Shown: one piece after another, positions 25,864 through 34,055 of the stretch
Layout of the letters: each line of letters starts with the position of its first letter
Position numbering within the stretch: position 1 is the first letter of the stretch
Source of the DNA: Rubellimicrobium mesophilum DSM 19309
Lineage (GTDB): Bacteria > Pseudomonadota > Alphaproteobacteria > Rhodobacterales > Rhodobacteraceae
Direction: 5' to 3'
DNA length: 53,581 nucleotides
Assembly: GCF_000600335.2 (NCBI RefSeq)
Contig: NZ_KK088570.1
Span: forward strand, 1 to 53,581
Program-made: the position numbers and the translations under genes
Notes under the pieces: generated by a model
Told to the model about the DNA's origin: nothing
Seen by the model: the letters and a program-made list of their open reading frames with translations, nothing else
Database searches by the model: none

Positions 25864-26964
25864 ATGGTAAGAGCCCGATCCATCCTCGTTGCGGTTGTCG
25901 CTGTGGTTGCAGCCTTTGGCGTCCGCTGGGCGCTCGACCCCGTGCTACATGACAGGGCGCCCTTCCTGTTCTTCACACTTGCGGTCCTGGCCGCGTCGGT
26001 TGCCGGCGGCACCCGAGTGGGCCTGATGGCTACCTTGCTGTCGGCTGTAACGGCGCTCTGGGCCTTTGTTCCACCTCGGGGCTCCGCTGTGCCGGCCTCG
26101 GCCGAGTATGCCCTGGAGGCCGCCAGCTTTGTCGCCATGTCTGTAGCCGTGTCGCTTCTGGCCGGACGCATGCGAGCGGCCCGGGTCCGGGCCGAGGCGG
26201 GCGAAGCGGAAGTGCGCCGCCTCAATCGCGACCTGGAAAGGATGGTAGCCGAGCGCACGGCCGATCTGGAGGTCGCCAACACGCAACTCGAGGCGTTCGC
26301 CTACACGGTATCGCATGACCTCCGGGCCCCGCTGCGTGGCATGGAGGGGTTTGCTCGCATTCTCCTCGATGACTTTGCCGATGGGCTCGGGCCCAAAGGC
26401 AAGCGCCATGCGGAGCGCATCGTGGCGGCAGCCCAGCGTATGGAGGCGCTTATCAGCGACCTTCTGACCTTCAGCCGCCTGCAGCGGATCGACGTAAGCC
26501 TGCGCGCCATTGATCCGACCGGCATCGTCCGTACGGCGGCCAACGAAGCCCACGCCCTCGCCGGGCCCGAGGATGCCATCATCCGCATCGACGAGCCGCT
26601 ACCGAAGGTCGCAGCTGAGCCCACGGTTCTGAAGCAGGTAGTGGGGAACTTGCTAACCAACGCGGTCAAGTTCCGCAAGGACGGCGAGCCAGCGCAGGTT
26701 CGGGTCTGGGGTCAAGAGTTCGACGGGCACGTGCGCCTTTGGGTGGAGGACCAGGGCATCGGTATCGCACCTGAGCACCAGGAGCGGATCTTTGGCACCT
26801 TCGAGCGGCTGCACGGCCAGGAAGCTTACCCTGGCAACGGCATCGGCTTGGCCATCGTGAAGGCGGGAGCCGAGCGCATGGGCGGCCGGGCGGGCGTGGA
26901 GTCGACGCCCGAGGCAGGGGCGCGGTTCTGGGTCGAGCTTGCCGCCCCAAAGCCGGCCGCATAG
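25864..26964 (+). CDS. Membrane sensor histidine kinase (DUF4118-like N-terminus)
   Basis: 366 residues. Three to four membrane helices in residues 1-105 (SILVAVVAVVAAFGVRWAL, PFLFFTLAVLAASVAGG, VGLMATLLSAVTALWAF, LEAASFVAMSVAVSLL) resemble the DUF4118 bundle of KdpD-type sensors. A coiled coil (RRLNRDLERMVAERTADLE) leads to HisKA with FAYTVSHDLRAPLRGMEGF (His) and an HATPase domain (NLLTNAVKF, VEDQGIGI, GNGIGLAIV). The kinase part resembles those of bacteriophytochrome-type sensors. A receiver-only protein follows 25 bases downstream, and is the likely partner. Confidence 0.85.
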   Translation: MVRARSILVAVVAVVAAFGVRWALDPVLHDRAPFLFFTLAVLAASVAGGTRVGLMATLLSAVTALWAFVPPRGSAVPASAEYALEAASFVAMSVAVSLLAGRMRAARVRAEAGEAEVRRLNRDLERMVAERTADLEVANTQLEAFAYTVSHDLRAPLRGMEGFARILLDDFADGLGPKGKRHAERIVAAAQRMEALISDLLTFSRLQRIDVSLRAIDPTGIVRTAANEAHALAGPEDAIIRIDEPLPKVAAEPTVLKQVVGNLLTNAVKFRKDGEPAQVRVWGQEFDGHVRLWVEDQGIGIAPEHQERIFGTFERLHGQEAYPGNGIGLAIVKAGAERMGGRAGVESTPEAGARFWVELAAPKPAA

Positions 26965-26989
26965 GCTGACGGACGGGGGGAGCCCAGGC

Positions 26990-27430
26990 ATGAACGAGAT
27001 GAGCACCGTCCTTCTGGTCGAGGACAATGAGGATGACATCGAACTCATCCGCTATGCCTTCGACAAGGTCGGGATCGGCAATCCTCTAGTCACCGTGTCG
27101 GATGGCGACGCCGCAGTGGCCTATGTGACGGCAGGAGGGATCTACGCGGATCGGGAGCGATATCCCTTGCCGGGCCTGGTCCTACTCGATCTCAAGTTGC
27201 CCCGCCGCTCCGGCTTCGAGGTGCTGGACGCCATCCGTTCTTATGCTGCCACCCAGCACACGCCGGTGGTGGTGTTGACGTCGTCCGACCAGACCGTCGA
27301 CATCGAACGAGCCTACCGGCGGGGCGCCAACGCCTATCTCGTCAAGCCCGTCTCACGGGATGCGCTGCTAGGGATGGTGCAGACGCTGGATGCGTTCTGG
27401 ATAAAGCTCAACCGAGTAATCGGCGCGTGA
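26990..27430 (+). CDS. Single-domain response regulator (Rcp1-like)
   Basis: Start at ATG 26990 behind GGGGGGAG. 146 residues, receiver only: VLLVEDNEDDIELIRYAF (acidic pocket), LVLLDLKLPRRSGFE (phospho-Asp), VVVLTSSDQTVD (Thr/Ser switch) and AYLVKPVSR (Lys). The E-D-N-x-D-D-I-E-L pocket and LKLPR are typical of Rcp1-type regulators that receive phosphate from phytochrome-like kinases such as the preceding gene. It overlaps the next gene by 4 bases (GTGA), so the two are translationally coupled. Confidence 0.88.
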   Translation: MNEMSTVLLVEDNEDDIELIRYAFDKVGIGNPLVTVSDGDAAVAYVTAGGIYADRERYPLPGLVLLDLKLPRRSGFEVLDAIRSYAATQHTPVVVLTSSDQTVDIERAYRRGANAYLVKPVSRDALLGMVQTLDAFWIKLNRVIGA

Positions 27431-28449
27431 GCGGCGAGGTTGTGCGAGTGCTCACCGTTGATGACGAGCCCGATGACCGCGCCATGGTCCGGCGTCAGGC
27501 GGAGGCGCTCTACCCTCAAGGCGAAGTCATCGAGGCCGGCTCGCGAGAGGACCTCGAGGCCGCTCTGGCGGGGCCACCGTTTGACCCCGTGGTGACCGAC
27601 TTGGCCCTCAAGTGGGGCAACGGTCGCGAGGTCCTGGCCCGGGTGCGGGCGCTTCATCCCACGTGCCCGGTCATCATGTTCACCGACTCGGGCGACGAGA
27701 CCACAGCGGTTGAGCTGATGAAAGCGGGGTTGGACGACTATGTCGTCAAGTCAGCCCGGCAGCTGCCTCGGCTGAGGGCGTCCATGAAGATCGCCGTCGA
27801 GAGCGCCCGCAACCGCACCGCGCTCTCGGCTCGCGAGCGCCAGCTCGCCAGCGCCCTCGAACATCAGCAAACGATCGTGCGCGAGCTTCACCATCGGGTG
27901 AAGAACAACTTGCAGACTATCACAAGCCTGCTTGGGATGCGGGCGCGCACGCGGGGCGGCGAGGTCGCGGCCGAGTTGAAGGATCTGGCTGGCCGCATGC
28001 GGGCGCTCGGTCTCGTGCAGGCACGGATCTATGACACCGAGACCCTTCACGACGTGGACTTTGCGTCCGCACTCGACGACATGGCGTCCGAGCTCGTCCG
28101 CATCCATGGCAATGGACACGTTCGTCTCGTGCGCAGCTTCAATGGACCGCTCACCTTGGACGTGGCTCGTGCGATGCCCCTAGGGCTCCTCTGCTACGAG
28201 GTTATCCTGAATGCTCTCAAGCACGCCTGGCCGTTAGGCCAAGCGGGCTGCCTCACAGTCGAGTTGCGCATCGAGGCCTCCGGCCCCGAGGTTCGCATCG
28301 CGGACAACGGAGTTGGCTTCACCGAGAGCAGTGTGGCCGAGGGGCTGGGCACTCAGCTTACCCGCGCGCTGGCGCGGGAGGCTGGTGTCGATGTGGACAG
28401 CCGGACCGGGGCCGGGCACGGCACCACGGTCACCCTTCGACTTTCCTGA
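27427..28449 (+). CDS. Receiver - HisKA_2 histidine kinase (HWE-like class)
   Basis: 340 residues from GTG 27427, overlapping the previous stop. Receiver domain in 1-125 (VLTVDDEPDDRAMV, VVTDLALKWGNG with Asp, VIMFTDSGD, DYVVKSA). The kinase domain starts with IVRELHHRVKNNLQTITSLLGM, the HisKA_2 H-box whose H-H/R-V-K-N-N core differs from classical HisKA. ATPase part: CYEVILNALKHAWP, RIADNGVGF, GLGTQLTRALARE, GHGTTVTLRL. In Alphaproteobacteria this kinase class commonly phosphorylates PhyR-type regulators of the general stress response; here that link is inference, supported by the many sigma-EcfG promoters downstream in the window. Confidence 0.88.
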   Translation: MSGEVVRVLTVDDEPDDRAMVRRQAEALYPQGEVIEAGSREDLEAALAGPPFDPVVTDLALKWGNGREVLARVRALHPTCPVIMFTDSGDETTAVELMKAGLDDYVVKSARQLPRLRASMKIAVESARNRTALSARERQLASALEHQQTIVRELHHRVKNNLQTITSLLGMRARTRGGEVAAELKDLAGRMRALGLVQARIYDTETLHDVDFASALDDMASELVRIHGNGHVRLVRSFNGPLTLDVARAMPLGLLCYEVILNALKHAWPLGQAGCLTVELRIEASGPEVRIADNGVGFTESSVAEGLGTQLTRALAREAGVDVDSRTGAGHGTTVTLRLS

Positions 28450-28472
28450 TATCAGCGCCAAGAAGAGTGGAA

Positions 28473-28856
28473 ATGCAAGGTAACAAGGAGCCCATACTGC
28501 TGGTCGAAGATGAGGCCCTGATCCGGATGATGCTCGTAGGCGAGCTCGAGGATGCGGGGTTTGTGGTTCATGAGGCAGGCTCTGGCGATGAGGCCGTGAC
28601 GTTGCTCGAGGGTGGCCTTGAAGTGGCTCTGGTCGTCACGGACGTGCGCATGCCGGGCAGGCTCGACGGGTTGGGACTGGCGGCGTGGCTCGCCGACCAG
28701 CGTCCTGGTCTGCCGGTCGTGATTGCTTCCGGCTATGCGACACGCCCTGAGACCGAGTGGCTGAACCCGGCCGTCGCTGCCGTTCTGCCGAAGCCCTACG
28801 ACCCTGCAGACGTTGTGGGCTTGGCTGTTGGTCTTCTGGTGAAACATCCCGCATAG
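28473..28856 (+). CDS. Single-domain response regulator
   Basis: About 127 residues from ATG 28473 (GTG 28467 is an alternative). PILLVEDEALIRMMLVGELED, VVTDVRMPGRLDGLGLA (phospho-Asp), VVIASGYATRP and VLPKPYD form a complete receiver of the type often paired with HWE/HisKA_2 kinases. It follows the kinase by 23 bases and ends the four-gene signalling unit; a truncated rsbQ copy converges on it 9 bases away. Confidence 0.85.
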   Translation: MQGNKEPILLVEDEALIRMMLVGELEDAGFVVHEAGSGDEAVTLLEGGLEVALVVTDVRMPGRLDGLGLAAWLADQRPGLPVVIASGYATRPETEWLNPAVAAVLPKPYDPADVVGLAVGLLVKHPA

Positions 28857-28864
28857 TGCGGAGC

Positions 28865-29140
28865 TCAAAGCGGGACACGATCTCCGATCCCGAGTTCGCG
28901 GGCGATGGCGACCACGTCATCGGCATAGCCTTGGAGGCTGCCGTACTTCGCCGGGTCGTAGGCGCTCAGGTCCGACCCGCCCGCGCCCACATGGTCGAAC
29001 AACACTACGCGAAAGCGATCTTCGAAGGCCGGCGCCACGAAGCGCCACATGTTCTCATCGCAGCCAAAGCCATGCGCGAACATCATCGCACGATCGCCGC
29101 GGCCAGTGATCTTTACGTTGTGCCGCTCGAGAATGCCCAA
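28865..29140 (-). pseudogene. Truncated second rsbQ-like gene
   Basis: From TTG 29140, about 91 residues match the start of the RsbQ-like protein at 24875-25662: ILERHNVKITGRGDRAMM, FAHGFGCDENMWRFVAPAF, FDHVGAGGSDLSAYDPAKY and LQGYADDVVAIARELGIGD. It stops right before the place where the nucleophile elbow GHSVS should come. So no catalytic Ser, Asp or His is present. Same orientation as the full copy. It looks like a 5' fragment left by duplication or rearrangement around the signalling genes 25864-28856. Confidence 0.72.
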
Positions 29141-29208
29141 GCTGTGTGCCCTCGCTCTCTGCTTCGTCCCGTCTATGCCGGTGTCGCCGCGAGGCCAACC
29201 AGATAGGT

Positions 29209-30508
29209 TCACTTGAACCTGGCTACTTGAACCTGGCTATCTGCCGGATTCTCAGATGGACCCCCAGTCGATGCCGTCGAACGGAGCTGATGCAGGGCCG
29301 GTTGCGTTGACCTTCCGAGTGGACGCAAGCGATTTGGGCGGGTGAGCCCTATCGCCCCGCTTCGGCCAGCAAAAGGCACAGCCGGGGCGGCGGCTCCCCC
29401 TCGCCGCAGCTGTGGGACAAGATCGCCCGGTGCTACCTCCCGGGCAGGATAAGTGCTGCTACGCGCCATGTCTTCGCGTCCTGGCAGGGCCGAGGGCCGT
29501 CGACGGCTCGACAGAGCGATCCAGGTCAGGCAGCCGACTGCGCCCAGCACGGCGGCCGTGGCCATGGGCCGCTTCTGCGCTTCCAGCAGGAGGCTCTGCC
29601 GGCGGACGTAGACGTCCTGGCTCCCGTCGACCACGCCGTCGGGGCGGGGCTCGTAAAGGTTGTCGCGCTTGGCCGGATCGCCCGGGTCCTGCGGCTTGAT
29701 CTGAGCGGGCCGGCCGATCGCTTCCATGACGAGGTCCGTGAGCCGCGGCGCCACCTGTCCCATAAGCGAGATCATCAGGCCGTTGCCGCCGATCACGAGC
29801 GTGCGCCGGGGGTGCTCGGCGGCAAACAGAATGGCGTCCGCCACCAGCCGCGGATCATAGACCACGGGGGGCACGCGCATGGGCTGATCGACGTAGCTGC
29901 GGGCGTGCTCGGGGTAAGGGGTGTGCATGCTGCCGGGCTTGATCAGGGTCACCGCAATGGGCGCCCCGTCCCGCTCGAGCTCCATCCAGCAGGACGTCCG
30001 TGAAGGCCTTGATCGCGTGCTTGGTGGCGCAGTAGGGGCCCTGGTCGATGACGGCGCGGTCCGAGAGCACGGAGCCCAGGTTGATGATGGCGCCGCCCCC
30101 ACGCTCGCGCAGGTGGCGCGCAGCCACGAGAGAGCCCTTCACCAGGCCGAAGTAGTTCACATCGAAGGCGCGGCGGTGATCCGCCATCGGCGTCTCCTCC
30201 AGCGTCCCGAACGTGGCGGCCGCTGCGTCGTTGACCCAGGTGTCGAAGCCGCCGAACTCCTGAAGCGCCGTCTCAGCGATCCGTTCGACATCGGCGTCTT
30301 GGGCCACGTCCGCCACGCAGACCGCCACACGGCCGCCTTGCGCCTGCAACTCGCGCGCGACCTGATTGAGCGCGTCCTCGTTGCGGGCCGCGAGCACCAC
30401 CGCGGCGCCCCGCCTCACCGCCTCCTGGGCCGTGGCCAGGCCGATGCCGCTCGACGCGCCAGTGATGACCAGGGTCTGCTGGACCAGCGGCCTGAGATTC
30501 GCGCGCAT
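29209..30508 (-). pseudogene. Short-chain dehydrogenase/reductase with C-terminal hydrophobic segment, frameshifted
   Basis: ATG 30508 follows AAGGAGTGACCCC. Rossmann start TLVITGASSGIGLATAQEA (G-x-x-x-G-x-G), then VNDAAAATFG (N-x-A-x), INLGSVLSDRA (Ser) and YCATKHAIKAF (Y-x-x-x-K), so the catalytic set is complete. The frame breaks at the CC at 29986-29987 (plus strand); dropping one base gives VLLMELERDGAPIAVTLIKPGSM and the rest. A hydrophobic stretch (ATAAVLGAVGCLTWIAL) near the end may anchor it to the membrane; the last ~70 residues, to 29209, look unnatural and the true stop may be earlier. A sigma-EcfG promoter lies 35 bases upstream of the start. Substrate unknown. Confidence 0.72.
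29211..29238. repeat. Tandem 14-bp repeat (two copies)
   Basis: ACTTGAACCTGGCT occurs twice back to back (29211-29224, 29225-29238). The left edge also forms AGGTTCA-CT-TGAACCT (29205-29220). It lies between the truncated rsbQ and the SDR gene, at a probable rearrangement junction. Confidence 0.6.
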
Positions 30509-30542
30509 GGGGTCACTCCTTGGTCCTGAGCTGGTGTCGGGG

Positions 30543-30567
30543 AACGCTCGGTGCTGAGGGCAGTTCC
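30543..30567 (-). promoter_or_regulatory. Sigma-EcfG-type promoter for the SDR gene
   Basis: Minus-strand GGAAC (30567-30563), 16 bases, CGTT (30546-30543). The -10 lies 34 bases before the ATG at 30508. Exact match to the alphaproteobacterial general-stress consensus. Confidence 0.8.
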
Positions 30568-30693
30568 TTGGTGCTCGGCAACCTTGGCGCTACGACAGCG
30601 GAGCGCTGCCTCCAGTCTTGCATAATGGCGCGGAGGCAGCGCTTGCTCGCCGAGGCACCCGGTCTCGACTGGGCGTCTGACCTTAGGTACGCC

Positions 30694-31239
30694 TCAGCGC
30701 TTGGCCTGCTCGCCCGAAAGCGAAAGCTGCATGAACTTGGTCGTCAGCTGGTCGGTCATGTTGAGGAGCGTGGCGAAGGTCTTCTCCTCTTCGCGCAGAC
30801 TCGCCTCGTAGATGGCCACGTGGTGCTGGAACCCGGTGGCCTGCGCCATCGCGATCAGCGACCGGTAGGTCGCCTGCTCGAAGGCCTCGAAGGCCACGTT
30901 GGCGAAATGGTTCTTCATGATCTCGTCGGACATGATGGTGTGCGCCATGGCTGCCATGTTGCCGGACAGCCCGGTCGCGAAATCCTTCAGCCCCGAGGAG
31001 CTGGTGCCCAGCTCCTGCAGGATGCCGTCGAGCCGCTGGAGCTGCGCCTCGGTCTCGCCGTAGTGCTGGCGGAGGATGGCCGCCACCTCGGGATAGCTCT
31101 CGATCCGTTCGAGCTGCCGGTTGATGAGCTGGGTGGCCTGCGTCTCGAGGGCATGGGCGCTCTGGATGCCCATGATGTAGCTCTGCTTCGCCTCGTCCGA
31201 GGACATGAGGCCGGATGAGGTGGCGTCCGTGTAGGTCAT
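30694..31239 (-). CDS. YciE/DUF892 ferritin-like protein (first copy)
   Basis: 181 residues from ATG 31239 behind AGGAAA. All-helical DUF892 layout: YIMGIQSAHALETQATQLINRQLERIESYPEVAAILRQH, ETEAQLQRLDGILQELG, then ANVAFEAFEQATYRSLIAMA and EASLREEEKTFATLLNM. The E...E-x-x-H type residues of ferritin-like folds are partly kept. YciE/YciF-type proteins are induced by osmotic and general stress; metal binding and role are not proven. A weak sigma-EcfG-like match (GCAAC-N16-GGTT) lies upstream near 31290; I do not list it as a promoter. Confidence 0.75.
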   Translation of the reverse strand: MTYTDATSSGLMSSDEAKQSYIMGIQSAHALETQATQLINRQLERIESYPEVAAILRQHYGETEAQLQRLDGILQELGTSSSGLKDFATGLSGNMAAMAHTIMSDEIMKNHFANVAFEAFEQATYRSLIAMAQATGFQHHVAIYEASLREEEKTFATLLNMTDQLTTKFMQLSLSGEQAKR

Positions 31240-31383
31240 GTCACGTTTCCTTTGCGGTCTGTGTAGCCACCGAACCTCCAGGCGCTCTGAAGGTTGCAAG
31301 CTACTAGCCTTTGCGGCTGTCCTTGTTCGCGGATGAGCCTTGAACAAACCTACGCCTTCGCTTGGCTGCTCTGAGGACGATCA

Positions 31384-31842
31384 ATGGCCGACTTGACTGA
31401 TCGCGATATTCAAGCATCACTCGACCAAGAGCTGCACGTCTTCGGCGAGACGGTGATCCTGAGGAGTGACCCCCTGGGCTCGCCGGTGGACGCGTCAGTG
31501 ATCGAAGAGATCGTGCCCCCCGACGTGGCCGGCCCGTGGCACCGCCACTCGCGCGAGGACGAGGTGTCCTATGTCGTCGAGGGCACCTTCCGCATCTGGC
31601 GCGGCGACGAGGTCTTCGACATTGGGCCGGGTGGGGTGGCGCTCCTGCCCAGGGATCAGGCGCATACCTTCCAGAACATCGGACCCGGCACGGGCCGCCT
31701 GCTCACCGTGATCACGCCCGCTGGGCTCGAGCGCTTCTTCCAAGTGGTCGCCGAGCGTGAGCTAGGGGAGGACGACTTGGACGAGGTCGTGGCGATCGCG
31801 GCCGAGTTCGGGGTAGAGATCCTGGGACCACCACCGGAGTGA
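31384..31842 (+). CDS. Cupin-domain protein, 152 aa
   Basis: Small beta-barrel cupin. Motif 1 is PWHRHSREDEVSYVVEGTFRI (H-x-H-x3-E-type metal ligands; H-R-H, E), motif 2 is LPRDQAHTFQNIG (His). An acidic C-terminal helix follows (EDDLDEVVAIAAEFGVEI). The metal site looks complete, but cupins cover many functions (dioxygenases, isomerases, binding proteins) and nothing decides which. It lies divergent from the DUF892 gene (144 bases). Confidence 0.8.
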   Translation: MADLTDRDIQASLDQELHVFGETVILRSDPLGSPVDASVIEEIVPPDVAGPWHRHSREDEVSYVVEGTFRIWRGDEVFDIGPGGVALLPRDQAHTFQNIGPGTGRLLTVITPAGLERFFQVVAERELGEDDLDEVVAIAAEFGVEILGPPPE

Positions 31843-32009
31843 GCCACAAACAACAGGAGGCCGTAGCCGTTATCGCGACCTGTGGGCTAGGACCGGATCA
31901 GAACATCCAGCCACCGGGCGGCATCCCTCAGTGGCGGCAGCTAGCAGAGAGCAAGGTCCTTAGCCATCGGCAAGCAAGCTGCTGGGCTCCGAGGTCCTCC
32001 GTCGGGGGC

Positions 32010-32034
32010 GGAACAGGCCGGGTGGCCCGGCGTT
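32010..32034 (+). promoter_or_regulatory. Sigma-EcfG-type promoter for the second DUF892 gene
   Basis: GGAAC (32010-32014), 16 bases, CGTT (32031-32034); start codon 34 bases further. Exact consensus. Confidence 0.82.
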
Positions 32035-32068
32035 TGACGGGCTTACGGACACCAGCACGGAGACGGCT

Positions 32069-32569
32069 ATGCCCGCCGCGAACCTCGAGAAGTTCTTCCA
32101 CGACGGCCTCCGCGACGCCCTCTATGCGGAGAAGAAGGCCCTTCAGGCCCTCAAAAAGCAGGCCCGCGCGGCCCGGAGCCCCGAGCTCAAGCAGGCCTTC
32201 GAGACCCATCGCGACGAGACCGAAGGCCAGATCGAGCGGCTCCAGCAGGTCTTCGAGACCATCGGCAAGCGGGCCTCGGGCAAGACCTGCGCCGCGCTCG
32301 ACGGCTTGGCCGAGGAAGGCGAGGAGATCCTGGAGGAGTACAAGGACTCCCCCGCCCTCGACGCGGGCCTCCTGGGTGCCGCGCAGGCCATCGAGCATTA
32401 CGAGATCGCCCGCTACGGCACACTCGCGGCCTGGGCCAAGCAGCTCGGCAACGCCGAGGCCGAGCGCCTCCTACGCGAGACGCTGGCCGAGGAGGAGAAG
32501 ACCGACCAACTCCTGACCGAACTCGCCGAGTCAACCATCAACGCGGCGGCCCAGCAGCAGGCGGCTTGA
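32069..32569 (+). CDS. YciE/YciF-type DUF892 ferritin-like protein (second copy)
   Basis: 166 residues, the usual length. LEKFFHDGLRDALYAEKKALQALKK is the family opening. EAFETHRDETEGQIERLQQVFE-like helix (residues ~45-70), KTCAALDGLAEEGEEIL, and the metal-ligand-type helix QAIEHYEIARYGTLAAWA follow, then LLRETLAEEEKTDQLLTELA. Structural work on family members shows a ferritin-like four-helix bundle. Closer to YciE/F than the copy at 30694-31239. Driven by a sigma-EcfG promoter; likely a general-stress protein. Confidence 0.85.
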   Translation: MPAANLEKFFHDGLRDALYAEKKALQALKKQARAARSPELKQAFETHRDETEGQIERLQQVFETIGKRASGKTCAALDGLAEEGEEILEEYKDSPALDAGLLGAAQAIEHYEIARYGTLAAWAKQLGNAEAERLLRETLAEEEKTDQLLTELAESTINAAAQQQAA

Positions 32570-32585
32570 GGCTCATCGCAGTGGC

Positions 32586-32610
32586 CCCGGGGACTGACCA
32601 TGTCCCCGGG
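32586..32610. terminator. Bidirectional hairpin between convergent genes
   Basis: CCCGGGGAC and GTCCCCGGG form a perfect 9-bp stem with a 7-base loop, 17 bases after the DUF892 stop and 17 before the cold-shock gene's stop. Short T/A runs follow on neither strand, but position and stem suit a shared transcript end. Confidence 0.6.
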
Positions 32611-32626
32611 CGGCCGTTTCGCTCAT

Positions 32627-33166
32627 TCAATCTTCCAGGCGCAGGTTGGTCGCCGAAGACTTACCCGAGCGATCCTGCTCGATATCGAAGGAGATGACCT
32701 GTCCCTCGCGCAGGTCCCGCAGGCCTGCCCGCTCTACGACCGAGATGTGGACGAAGACGTCCCCGCCACCGCTCTCGAGCCCGATAAAACCAAAACCCTT
32801 GGTGCTGTTGAACCACTTGACCGTGCCCCGGCCGCTGCTCCCGGCTTGGAGGGAGCCCTGGCCCCGATGGGCGCTCATGGAGCGCTGAGTGTCGCCATGA
32901 GGGCGGTAGCCGCTCTGCGAACGCTGGTCCGGCCGGTCGCTAGAGCGGGATTCCGAGCCGGTCACCCGCAGGTCTACCGCCGACTCCTTGCCCGAGCGGC
33001 GGTCCTCTTCGACCTCGAAGCTGACCTGGTCGCCTTCGTTAAGGTCCCGGAGCCCGGCCCGCTCGAGAGCGGTGGCATGGACGAACACGTCCGGGCCTCC
33101 GTCGTCCGGCTGGATGAAGCCAAACCCCTTGCTCGCGTTGAAGAACTTCACCGTGCCGCTGGCCAT
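32627..33166 (-). CDS. Cold-shock protein with two CSD domains, 179 aa
   Basis: ATG 33166 has CAGGAG upstream. Domain 1: MASGTVKFFNASKGFGFIQ, DDGGPDVFVHATALERAGL; domain 2: GRGTVKWFNSTKGFGFIGL, GGGDVFVHISVVERAGL. Both hold RNP1 (K-G-F-G-F-I) and RNP2 (V-F-V-H) RNA-binding motifs. A ~45-residue basic/Gln/Ser-rich linker (SSDRPDQRSQSGYRPHG) joins them. Single-domain CspA is ~70 residues; the double form is common in Alphaproteobacteria. It binds single-stranded RNA/DNA as a chaperone. The ~400-base gap upstream may hold a long regulatory leader. Confidence 0.88.
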   Translation of the reverse strand: MASGTVKFFNASKGFGFIQPDDGGPDVFVHATALERAGLRDLNEGDQVSFEVEEDRRSGKESAVDLRVTGSESRSSDRPDQRSQSGYRPHGDTQRSMSAHRGQGSLQAGSSGRGTVKWFNSTKGFGFIGLESGGGDVFVHISVVERAGLRDLREGQVISFDIEQDRSGKSSATNLRLED

Positions 33167-33563
33167 TCCGGGACTCCTGTGGTCGCGGGGCGCCTTTAGC
33201 ACACACCTTATGGCGCCGAGAGTGGAAAATGCCGAAAGAACCTGCCCGGTCCCGTCGGGCAAGCAAGACGCGCCCCGAGCGCGTCCAATTCGTGATGGCT
33301 TCCCATCACCACTACAGCCTGGCGCGGTCTGAGCCGTCGTCACGCATCTTCTCGACCCAATGGGGCCGCCACTCCGTTATGCCCAAGGAGATCAGTGACG
33401 AAGACCAGCACCGGAGGTCACCAGCCATTCTGACCTCGATCCTTCATCGTGGTTCCGTGGCACCTGTCTGCTAATCCGACAAGCTCAAGGCATCTGCCCG
33501 ATTGACCCTGCCGTTCTACGTCCTTCGTCACGCGTGAGTAGCCTGAGCCCCTAGGATACCGAG
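33167..33563. other. Intergenic region upstream of the cold-shock and DUF1622 genes
   Basis: Divergent promoters of both genes must lie here; I see no sigma-EcfG match. Open frames have no ribosome sites. The part next to 33166 may be an untranslated cold-shock mRNA leader. Confidence 0.3.
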
Positions 33564-34016
33564 ATGGAAGGAGCGGGGACGTCCTTCTGGGAGACCGGCG
33601 CGGGCGAGAGCCTGCTCCACGGCGAACTGGCCTGGCTCGGGGCCACCCTGGAGTGGGTTTCGGCCGGCATCGACGTGCTTGCGACTCTGCTGCTGCTCAT
33701 CGGGGCTCTCCGCTTCATCCTGAATGTCCTGCGGGCGGAGCTGTCCCGTGAGAGCGCGGATCGGGTGCGGCGCACCAACCGGGGCCGAGTCGAGCTCGGC
33801 CGCTACATCCTGGCCGGGCTCGAACTCCTGATCGTGTCAGACATCATCCACTCGGCGCTGAGCCTGGCCATCGCCGACGTCATCTACTTGGGGCTTCTGG
33901 TCCTGATCCGGTCTCTCATCTCTTTCTTCCTTGACCGCGAGCTGGGGCAGCTGCGCCAGGAGCTGGAAGAGGGTATGCCCGTGGAAAGGGCTGAGGACAG
34001 GGATCGTCGTCCCTGA
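33564..34016 (+). CDS. DUF1622 family membrane protein, 150 aa
   Basis: Typical DUF1622: helix 1 WVSAGIDVLATLLLLIGALRFI, a cytoplasmic basic loop (RAELSRESADRVRRTNRGRVELGRYI), helix 2 GLELLIVSDIIHSALSLAI, helix 3 VIYLGLLVLIRSLISFFLDRELG, and an acidic tail. Inner-membrane protein of unknown function, common near stress genes. Start MEGAGTSFW fits; the motif LELLIVSDI is the family hallmark. Confidence 0.82.
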   Translation: MEGAGTSFWETGAGESLLHGELAWLGATLEWVSAGIDVLATLLLLIGALRFILNVLRAELSRESADRVRRTNRGRVELGRYILAGLELLIVSDIIHSALSLAIADVIYLGLLVLIRSLISFFLDRELGQLRQELEEGMPVERAEDRDRRP

Positions 34017-34055
34017 GGGGCTGCGCATCGGTGGAGACTTGGGCTCACGTCGTCC

